The notes under the pieces were generated by a model, which was not told where the DNA came from, ran no database searches, and saw only the letters and a list, made by a program, of their open reading frames with translations. This document shows, piece after piece, positions 1-5,730 of a stretch of 15,761 bases of DNA (the stretch's first letter is position 1; the number at the start of each line of letters is the position of its first letter). Position numbers and translations under genes: made by a program. The DNA comes from JANMJD01 sp963828405 (GTDB taxonomy: Bacteria; Actinomycetota; Acidimicrobiia; Acidimicrobiales; Ilumatobacteraceae). The stretch is taken from contig CAWHEG010000028.1 in assembly GCA_963828405.1 (NCBI GenBank), positions 1-15,761 on the forward strand. Direction: 5' to 3'.

Positions 1-389
1 CCTGGGGGGGTCACGACATGAATCCCTATCACTACCTCGGTCCAGTGCTCGGGCCGAAGTTGTACCAGCGGCTGCACGGCTTGCCCAGGAAGAACCGATT
101 CGGTTCAGCGCTGTTTGCGACTTACGTCGGAACGGTGGTACGCCACGTGAAGTTGATGCCGGAGTTCTCACTCGCACGTGTCGAATGCCGATACTGGCCG
201 GCGCTGTCATTCCTGGCCAAGGTTCCAGTGGTGCGCGAGGTGGCAACCGGCAACTGCGTCCTGCATCTCCGCCGAAACAGCTCACCTCCTACACACGGAG
301 CGGCCGTTGGCCGACAAGACGAACAGCTAATGCCCGAACCGATGGACGAGGTTTCAGTAGATCGGGAGCTCAAGGCTTCCTTGCGATGA
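1..389 (+). CDS. C-terminal part of a probable SAM-dependent methyltransferase (5' end outside window)
   Basis: The reading frame is already open at the left edge (from base 3: W-G-G-H-D), so the ATG at 18 is probably internal and only the last ~128 residues are visible. I see no SAM-binding motif, since it would lie upstream. The visible part has the look of the C-terminal end of class I methyltransferases from actinobacterial glycan clusters: an aromatic NPYHYLGP segment, then a predicted strand with R-x-x-Y-W-P, the phrase VPVVREVATGN and a closing strand VLHLRR. About 35 polar residues follow and look disordered. The gene ends at TGA 387-389, inside the 3' end of the opposite-strand methyltransferase (20-base convergent overlap). 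The family call rests on resemblance only; a coding gene is fairly sure, the function is not. Confidence 0.55.
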   Translation, partial: WGGHDMNPYHYLGPVLGPKLYQRLHGLPRKNRFGSALFATYVGTVVRHVKLMPEFSLARVECRYWPALSFLAKVPVVREVATGNCVLHLRRNSSPPTHGAAVGRQDEQLMPEPMDEVSVDRELKASLR

Positions 390-1104
390 AAATGACCTCA
401 CCCCGGAGAAGACCCAGCTGGCTCACTGCTGGCTCCACGGCGACGAAGTCTTCCAGAGCGAAGCCCGCACCAGTGATTCTCTGCCGAACATCACGTCCGT
501 AGTATCGGAGATGGTCGGATTGTCCATGATATCGGCGACGCAATGCAGCGGTGGTTGCATCTGGGTTCGAGTAGGTTTCCGGCCAGCCCTCGATCACCGG
601 GATCGTTAGGACCGCGGTTCCACCGGGGCGGAGAATCCTGTAGATTTCAGCGAGAGCCTTGCGATCATCGACATGTTCCAGAACATGACCGGCAACAACA
701 CAGTCCCAGGAGTCACTCGCCTGGTCGATTTCCTCCAGGTCGAGCCTCATGTCGGTCCCTTCTTTCATTAGATCTGCCGTGGCGTACTCGACAGAGCTCG
801 CTCGGAGGTGCTTCTCGATTGCTCTTTCCGGCGCAAAGTGCAACACCCTGCCTGAGGTCAAGACCTGAGCGCTCGACGCCCAGAGCCACAACAAGCGATG
901 GCGCTCCAATGATCCGCATGATGGGCACATTGCGCCGCGCCGAGGCGGATCACCGAAGGGTGCAAACGATCCGTACGTCCCGCATAGATTACAATGTAGT
1001 TTCACCCGATCGCCTACGAGGCGAATGGTCGCCGTGGCGGTGTACCTGAACCTGTTCCAAGAACGCACCAGACGCCCGCCTGATCGACTGATACATGGTG
1101 GCAT
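370..1104 (-). CDS. SAM-dependent methyltransferase with N-terminal zinc knuckle
   Basis: This 244-residue protein should transfer a methyl group from SAM to an unidentified acceptor, probably a sugar or glycan intermediate given the neighbours. Residues 38-63 hold two CxxC pairs (C38/C41 and C60/C63), a likely structural zinc site. The Rossmann part begins with VLHFAPE at 87-93, which replaces the usual glycine-rich motif I. It continues with an acidic LDLEEID stretch at 121-127, the DCVVAGHVLEHV strand at 134-145 (methyltransferase-11 style) and LRPGG at 158-162. The tail has HLRYYGRD at 198-205 and a terminal strand GEVIFIARKP. The ATG at 1104 is preceded by a strong purine-rich ribosome-binding site about 8 bases upstream, which supports this start. 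Zinc-knuckle proteins with the HFAPE motif are a recognisable type in cell-surface polysaccharide loci; the substrate is unknown. Confidence 0.85.
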   Translation of the reverse strand: MPPCISRSGGRLVRSWNRFRYTATATIRLVGDRVKLHCNLCGTYGSFAPFGDPPRRGAMCPSCGSLERHRLLWLWASSAQVLTSGRVLHFAPERAIEKHLRASSVEYATADLMKEGTDMRLDLEEIDQASDSWDCVVAGHVLEHVDDRKALAEIYRILRPGGTAVLTIPVIEGWPETYSNPDATTAALRRRYHGQSDHLRYYGRDVRQRITGAGFALEDFVAVEPAVSQLGLLRGEVIFIARKP

Positions 1105-1782
1105 GACGAGTCTCCCCTCCCGGAGATGGTTCCCTCGACCGGTCGATAGTTGGTGTCAGGCGCGAGGCCTTGTAACTCAGGACGGCTCGGGAAGCCGCTG
1201 AACAACACTAGCTTCCCGTCGATCTGCACGACAGGCTCGCCCGAACTCGGAGCCAGCAGTGGAGAACGAGGACGTCGGGCGGGTGACGGGACGGGACTTC
1301 GAGGATACTTGGTTACCGGTCTCACACGGAGTGCACGATTGATCATCACATCGCGAGCGGGCGCAGGCGTGGTCAACGTCAAAGATCATGCCGCCCGCTC
1401 CGCTCGGCTTAGAATCCTTTCGGTCCGAGAGTAGAACGCCGCGTGGAGACTCGGCACCGTAGCGTTGGAGTCCTGTGAGCGTCATCATCAAGCAGCCCAC
1501 CGTGGCCGCCCGCCGACTTCCCCAGACGCCGGACCGAGCAATGCTTGGATTCTTGTCGTTGACGAGAAAGCCGCCCAATCCCAAGCGGATCGCCGTCACG
1601 CGCGATCTGGCCTCATCCGTAGCAGGGATCGACGATGGGACATTCGGATCCCTGCGCGGCTCGACCGGGTCCATCGATGCGGTGGCGTACCGACTCCGTT
1701 TCGGCCCCGAAGCCGGTTCGTAGTCGTGGCAGCTTCCGTGCTCGGAGATGATCCATCGAACGGTCACCCCTCCGCTGTGGAG
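1105..1782. other. Long divergent intergenic region without a confident gene
   Basis: This ~680-base stretch separates the - strand methyltransferase from the + strand GT-C-like gene and must hold the promoters of both. Open frames exist on both strands, including an extension of the + frame back to 1465, but their codon use is erratic, with many rare codons and arginine/histidine-rich translations, unlike the genes beside them. One short - strand segment (about 1129-1245) translates to a stretch containing LVLFSG and LQGLAPDTNY, which recalls the end of a fibronectin-III domain. It may be a gene remnant, but the frame has no proper start and no continuation. I found no clear hairpin terminator, promoter consensus or repeat. 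Confidence 0.5.
1111..1120 (-). promoter_or_regulatory. Ribosome-binding site of the zinc-knuckle methyltransferase
   Basis: On the - strand these bases read GGAGGGGAGA and end 6 bases before the ATG at 1104-1102. It is one of the strongest Shine-Dalgarno matches in the window and settles the start of the gene. Confidence 0.7.
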
Positions 1783-3606
1783 ATGACAGTCGTGGCGCTC
1801 GTCTCGTTCGCGGTCGGTATCGCCGTCATCGGACCTGGGCTCTCCCGCGGCGCCCTGTTTCAACTCGATCGATCGTTGATTCCCCACCCGCCGTTTCCCT
1901 GGGGCACCTTCGGACTTGGTCCGGAAATCCCACGTGATGCGCCGCTGAGCGCCATCATTTGGTTGGCCTCGCAGTTGCTCGGAGCGCCCTCCGTCAGCAA
2001 GTGGCTGATGGTGCTGACGATCAGCATCGCATGGTGCGGGATGTTCCGGCTGACCAGTGCCCACGCTGGGTTACCCCTGGCGATGATGTCGGGATTCCTG
2101 TACGCGTTGAGTCCATACCTTCTGACCCGACTCGCCGTCGGCCATGAGTCGATGGGGATTGCCGCCGCGGTGCTGCCGTGGGTGCTCGCGTCGTTGAGCG
2201 ATGTGCGCTCCACATGGCGAAAGGTGTTCCTCGCGTGCGTGGCCCTTTGCATAGCTGGGTCGTTCGGAGGCATTCTCGCCGGCCTCGTTCTCGCATCGCG
2301 GGGTGTGCGCCGCGCCGGCCGGCGGCGACTCCTCGCCCATGGAAGTGCGCTCTTGGCCGCATCCTCGATGTGGCTGGTGCCCGGTGTGGTCGTGATGTTG
2401 GGGAGTCCGAAGTTGTCACCGGCGTCGTCGTTCCCGAACGGGACGCGGACCGTAGCCGATCTGCTGGAACTGGCGGCCGGCGCAGGGTTCTGGCAACCGT
2501 CACTCGAGATCGCCGGGCCATCCGATCTGCTGACGGGCATCGCCGGTTTCGTCCTGCTCGGTCTGGCAATCATCGGAACGACCCGATTGCCCTCAGTCTG
2601 GCGTGCGACCGCGGCATCGATGGCCGGTGTCACCTTCATAATGTCGCTGGCCTCCGCAGTCCCAGGGCTCCGAACGGTGACGGACTGGTTCACGTCGACG
2701 GCGCTCGGTGTTCCATTCCGCGAAGCGCAGCGCTACCTGTTGCTCTACGTCTGTTGGATGACGGCGGCAGCGCCCGTCGGGGCCATCGTGTTGGTACGGC
2801 GGTACCGCAGCTTCCGTGAACTGATCATCGTGGCTCCGCTCGCGGCCGGCCTGGTGCTCGGCGCACCCGGATTGTGGGGCCTTGGGGGACGACTCGACCC
2901 CATCGACATCCCCGCCGGCTGGAACCTCGCCCGCGACATCATCAACGACGGCGGCGGCACCACACTGACCCTGCCGTGGAACCGCTACATCACTCTCCGC
3001 TTCGCCAACGTGCCGCGTTCTCTGAACCCGATGCCCAAGTTCCTCGGTTCCGACGTGCTGGTGGCGAGCGATCTTGGTCTTGGCGGTTCCAGCCACGAAC
3101 GCACCGATCGCCGCGAGTACGACGCTTCGCTGGTCGCCTTTCATCTGATCGAGGGTGAAACCACGACGATCGTCGACGACCTGGCACGCTTGGGCGTGCA
3201 CTGGGTGGTCCTTCTCCACGAAGGGCCGTACGAGCTCTATGTGCCTGGGTTGCTCGATGCAACCGGTCTCCTGAAGGTGCTCGAACGTCCCGACATCGAA
3301 CTGTACGAGGTGCCGGGTTGGTCCGGTTCGGCGGTGACGGCTGACGGCTCGCCGGTCGAGGTTTCCGGTGGCCTCGGGCCGATCGCCGACCCGTCTGTCG
3401 ATCGACCGTTCGTGTGGTTCCGGGCGTTCCAACGGGGCTGGTTGCGCGGGTTCCGATCGGTCGGCTCCGTCGAACCTGGTGTCCTCTCCGTCCCCGGCGG
3501 CTCCGGCCTCGTCTGGTTCTGGCCGGCGCTCCTCTGTGCCGTCACCTATCTGGGCGTCGGGTTAACGTCCGCGTTCTGCCTCGTCCGTCGACCGAGAACG
3601 GCATGA
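1783..3606 (+). CDS. Polytopic membrane protein, putative GT-C-type glycosyltransferase
   Basis: From the ATG at 1783 the product has 607 residues. A hydrophobic segment (3-20) is followed by an outside loop with LDRS (Asp29) and PWGTFGLGPEIPRDAP (39-54), then many hydrophobic segments up to about residue 362. This is the layout of GT-C enzymes, which use polyprenyl-phosphate sugars outside the membrane, with an acidic residue in the first loop. Residues 370-565 form a soluble outside domain containing WNLARDIINDGGGTTLTLP and LGVHWVVLL; similar segments sit at the same place in the AftD-like protein of this window. A last membrane segment (577-600) and VRRPR end the protein. The start is uncertain: the frame is open back to 1465 but that part does not look coding. 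GTG 1792 has a better placed GGAG (1779-1782) than ATG 1783. It could also be a non-catalytic YfhO-like relative. The downstream methyltransferase starts 6 bases after the stop. Confidence 0.8.
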   Translation: MTVVALVSFAVGIAVIGPGLSRGALFQLDRSLIPHPPFPWGTFGLGPEIPRDAPLSAIIWLASQLLGAPSVSKWLMVLTISIAWCGMFRLTSAHAGLPLAMMSGFLYALSPYLLTRLAVGHESMGIAAAVLPWVLASLSDVRSTWRKVFLACVALCIAGSFGGILAGLVLASRGVRRAGRRRLLAHGSALLAASSMWLVPGVVVMLGSPKLSPASSFPNGTRTVADLLELAAGAGFWQPSLEIAGPSDLLTGIAGFVLLGLAIIGTTRLPSVWRATAASMAGVTFIMSLASAVPGLRTVTDWFTSTALGVPFREAQRYLLLYVCWMTAAAPVGAIVLVRRYRSFRELIIVAPLAAGLVLGAPGLWGLGGRLDPIDIPAGWNLARDIINDGGGTTLTLPWNRYITLRFANVPRSLNPMPKFLGSDVLVASDLGLGGSSHERTDRREYDASLVAFHLIEGETTTIVDDLARLGVHWVVLLHEGPYELYVPGLLDATGLLKVLERPDIELYEVPGWSGSAVTADGSPVEVSGGLGPIADPSVDRPFVWFRAFQRGWLRGFRSVGSVEPGVLSVPGGSGLVWFWPALLCAVTYLGVGLTSAFCLVRRPRTA

Positions 3607-3612
3607 ACTCCG

Positions 3613-3939
3613 ATGAACCTCACTCGCATCACCGCCATCCTCGTGAAGATCGCCGCATGGGTGCGCCGGATCCTGCCGTGGCCCTACGCCTGGCTCTCGG
3701 TGCTGCGCATCGCCTGGGGTCCATCCGGCTACTGCCGCACGTCGGGAACGCTCCGCTCATTCGCCCGGGGTCGGCCTGTCGATCGGACCGGGAACCCCCT
3801 GCCACTGATGACGTTCGGGATGATCCGTCTGCTGGAAGCGCGGCTCGACATCACAAATGCGGGTCTTCGAATACGGAAGCGGCAACTCCACGCTGTTCTT
3901 CGCGGCTCGAACCTCGCAGGTGACGTCGGTCGAACATGA
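3613..3939 (+). CDS. N-terminal fragment of a frameshifted SAM methyltransferase
   Basis: This is the first part of a gene that continues in another frame at 3857. Residues 1-81 are plausible protein: a hydrophobic and basic N-terminus (5-35) that may sit on the membrane, and PLMTFGMIRLLEARLDI just before the expected SAM-binding motif. After residue 81 the frame turns into unrelated sequence and stops at 3937-3939. Dropping one A from the AAA at 3855-3857 gives ...RLDIT-MRVFEYGSGNS..., a normal continuous protein of 227 residues. The start lies 6 bases after the stop of the GT-C-like gene, so the two are probably one transcription unit. I take this half and the next as one gene broken by a one-base insertion, real or from sequencing. 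Confidence 0.65.
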   Translation: MNLTRITAILVKIAAWVRRILPWPYAWLSVLRIAWGPSGYCRTSGTLRSFARGRPVDRTGNPLPLMTFGMIRLLEARLDITNAGLRIRKRQLHAVLRGSNLAGDVGRT

Positions 3940-4297
3940 TCCGCGATGGATTCGAGAACTTCGCCGGATTCTACCGACGAACGCCGACCTGATCGAACGG
4001 TCGATCGACGAGGAAGGCGCGTACTGCCGTGCGATCCATCAGCTGGAGGGCGATTTCGACCTCGTGCTGGTCGACGGGCGGGATCGCGTCAACTGCCTCC
4101 GCGAAGCGCTCACGCGGGTTGGAACCTCCGGCGTGATCGTCCTCGACGACTCCGAGCGAGAACGATACGCACCCTGCCTCGAGATGGCGACCGAAGCCGG
4201 GTTCAGGCGCCTCGACTTCCCAGGACTGCGACCAACCGGCGTTCGGGATGGCACGACGACGCTGTTCTATCGTCCGGGCAACTGTCTGGGGATCTAG
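3857..4297 (+). CDS. SAM-binding portion of the frameshifted methyltransferase
   Basis: This frame holds the catalytic core: motif I FEYGSGNST (fragment residues 4-12), the acidic end of strand two SVEHD (24-28), and DFDLVLVDGRDRVNC (66-80) with the Asp-Gly-Arg of the small O-methyltransferase-like family. VIVLDDSER and a final strand TTTLFYRP complete the Rossmann fold. In this family the motif is normally preceded by an N-terminal helix region like the one encoded by 3613-3855, so the ATG at 3857 is most likely internal and not a true start. The acceptor is unknown; the setting suggests a glycan or a glycolipid. The stop codon TAG at 4295-4297 shares the palindrome CTAG with the stop of the - strand GT4 gene. 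Confidence 0.8.
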   Translation: MRVFEYGSGNSTLFFAARTSQVTSVEHDPRWIRELRRILPTNADLIERSIDEEGAYCRAIHQLEGDFDLVLVDGRDRVNCLREALTRVGTSGVIVLDDSERERYAPCLEMATEAGFRRLDFPGLRPTGVRDGTTTLFYRPGNCLGI

Positions 4298-4977
4298 CTG
4301 CGGGGATGGGCCACAGCGGCGTCCAAAGCAGCCCGCAGCCGACCCGCCTGCGTTGCCAACTCGAAGTGATCCTCAGCCCAGACCCGGTTCCTCCGTCCCC
4401 AATCCTCACCCGCTGGCCCGAGTGCGAGGCGGATGCCATCGGCCAAGGCGGCTGCGTCACCCTCGGCGACGAGAGGATTCCAGGGAGCCACGATCTCTGG
4501 AATGGAACCACACGTCGTGCCCGCGACAGGTAAGCCACTGGCCATCGCCTCGGCCAGCACGAAGCCGAACTGCTCCTCCCACTTCCATGTGCGCTTCGAC
4601 GGGAGGACGAGCACACGTGATGACCGCATGAGTTCGGGGATTTCCGCCCGAGGGACGCGGCCCAGGATCTCAAGAAAGGGTCGGGTCTTCGCCTGCTCGT
4701 CGAGTTCGGGTCGCAGATGCCCGTCGCCGACGATGCGGAGATGGAGCTCAACGCCTTCGGCGTCGAGCCGGTCGGCAGCACCGATCAGCTCACGAACACC
4801 CTTGTCGGCACCACGGTTGGCCCGCAGCATGCCGACGAACAGCAGGTCGGGAGCACTGGTCAGGCCAGACTCGGCGGGGTGGAAGAGGCTGATGTCGACA
4901 GCGGAGTGAACAACGCTGCAACGCGGCGCTGGGCACCCACGCGGATGGCATGCCGCCTGGCCCGCTCGGTGGTACAC
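4294..4977 (-). CDS. C-terminal (nucleotide-sugar binding) half of a frameshifted GT4 glycosyltransferase
   Basis: From about residue 19 this frame is a GT4 (GT-B fold) C-terminal domain: CSVVHSAVDISLFHP (20-34), the strand LLFVGMLRANRGADKG (45-60), the loop LRIVGDGHLRPEL (80-92), and the EX7E pair E135/E143 inside EEQFGFVLAEAMASGLPV, which binds the sugar nucleotide. GSIPEIV (157-163) follows as in other GT4 enzymes. The first ~18 residues are out-of-frame noise and the GTG at 4977 is not a real start. The N-terminal half lies in another frame at 4860-5408. With one base added near 4920-4933 the protein would be about 370 residues, normal for GT4. It should add a sugar from a nucleotide donor at the cytoplasmic face. 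Donor and acceptor cannot be read from the sequence. Confidence 0.85.
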   Translation of the reverse strand: MYHRAGQAACHPRGCPAPRCSVVHSAVDISLFHPAESGLTSAPDLLFVGMLRANRGADKGVRELIGAADRLDAEGVELHLRIVGDGHLRPELDEQAKTRPFLEILGRVPRAEIPELMRSSRVLVLPSKRTWKWEEQFGFVLAEAMASGLPVAGTTCGSIPEIVAPWNPLVAEGDAAALADGIRLALGPAGEDWGRRNRVWAEDHFELATQAGRLRAALDAAVAHPRS

Positions 4978-5408
4978 ACGAACCAGGTGGCCGAACGCAC
5001 GGACCGTTTCGCGATGAGCGAGTACGGAGGCACTCGGTAGAGGGGGGCGTCCGGCATCGTCTCGGAGATGTGCACCACATGGGGCAGTCCGTGGTGAGCC
5101 GCGAACCTGGCTGCCTGGTAGGTGGTGAAGGAGTAGAGCTCGTGGCTGGCGACGACGTCGACGCCGTCAGGGTTGATACGCCGCATGCCCCGCAGGAGCG
5201 CGGGCGCAGCGGTCCAGCCTTCCGCCCCGCCGACAAGCGGCGCCCGCACCACTCGGCAAACGATCGTGCGGTCGGCCCCCCAACCGTCGCGATCGCTGAC
5301 GACGGTGACGAACGCCCCCGGAATTCTGGCCCACAACTCGAACTTGTTCGATGTCCGCGCCGGCTGTTCAAAGAGCATCACACCCAGGTTCTTCACTGCG
5401 GACGACAC
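4860..5408 (-). CDS. N-terminal (acceptor) half of the frameshifted GT4 glycosyltransferase
   Basis: Residues 1-160 form the acceptor domain: NLGVMLFEQPA at 7-17, FVTVVSDRDGWG at 33-44, DVVASHELYSF at 84-94, LPHVVHISETMPD at 108-120 and WFVCTTERARRHAIRVGA at 142-159. After residue 160 the frame departs from the family and ends in serine- and threonine-rich noise at 4860. The intact continuation is the frame ending at 4294. The start is a GTG at 5408 with no clear ribosome-binding site; an ATG ten codons later (5378) is an alternative. The gene begins 37 bases after the stop of the AftD-like gene, on the same strand, so the two are likely co-transcribed and may act on one glycan. Confidence 0.8.
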   Translation of the reverse strand: MSSAVKNLGVMLFEQPARTSNKFELWARIPGAFVTVVSDRDGWGADRTIVCRVVRAPLVGGAEGWTAAPALLRGMRRINPDGVDVVASHELYSFTTYQAARFAAHHGLPHVVHISETMPDAPLYRVPPYSLIAKRSVRSATWFVCTTERARRHAIRVGAQRRVAALFTPLSTSASSTPPSLA

Positions 5409-5445
5409 TAAGTCACGGCGGATCCATGGGGACGGGCAGCGAGGA

Positions 5446-5730
5446 TCACCGACGAAGGCGTCCGCCCGGCCTCGTGATCAACACGAGACAGGTGACCACC
5501 GAGCCGATCATCAGGACGACGAGGAGGTCGTACCCCGCCTGCGGTGCGAAGTGCACCCGCACGGCGCCCTGCGAAGGCACTCCGAACGCGGCCTGCCCGT
5601 CGAGATCGAGGGTGGCGAGCGGTGTGTTGCCGAGTTCGGCCTCCCATCCCGGGTGCGCAGCTCGCCCGCTGACGAGGATGAAGCCCCCTGCCGATGCCGG
5701 TGTCGGGATGTCGATCGTCTCACCGAACAT
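5446..5730 (-). CDS. C-terminal end of the frameshifted AftD-like protein
   Basis: This frame, taken from the ATG at 5730, is the missing tail of the 1001-residue frame that stops at 5720. It reads as a short beta-rich segment with FILVSGRAAHPGWEAELG (17-34), the kind of PGW motif found near the end of AftD-like proteins. It then has VRVHFAPQAGYD, one hydrophobic membrane segment (69-86) and the basic end RPGGRLRR. Removing one base from the GGG at 5751-5753 joins ...AYLPIR directly to HSVTPERMFGETIDIP and gives one protein of about 1092 residues. The ATG at 5730 is therefore probably internal. The stop is at 5446-5448, 37 bases before the GT4 gene. Confidence 0.7.
   Translation of the reverse strand: MFGETIDIPTPASAGGFILVSGRAAHPGWEAELGNTPLATLDLDGQAAFGVPSQGAVRVHFAPQAGYDLLVVLMIGSVVTCLVLITRPGGRLRR

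Noticed and set aside
1475..1723. 82-residue + strand open frame in the gap
   Set aside because: No ribosome-binding site, no recognisable motif, and an overlap with another open frame of equal quality; chance in high-GC DNA is likelier.
1465..1782. N-terminal extension of the GT-C-like protein (106 residues)
   Set aside because: The frame is open, but the translation is rich in Arg, His and Pro with poor codon use, and it precedes a hydrophobic segment that is a natural N-terminus. No ribosome-binding site fits the early starts.
1177..2064. 295-residue open frame on the - strand
   Set aside because: Most of it is antisense to the GT-C-like gene and the rest has noncoding composition; no domain is recognisable.
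3850..3862. Programmed ribosomal frameshifting in the methyltransferase
   Set aside because: The sequence around the AAA shows no slippery heptamer of a known kind and no obvious following hairpin, and three other genes nearby have unrelated breaks.
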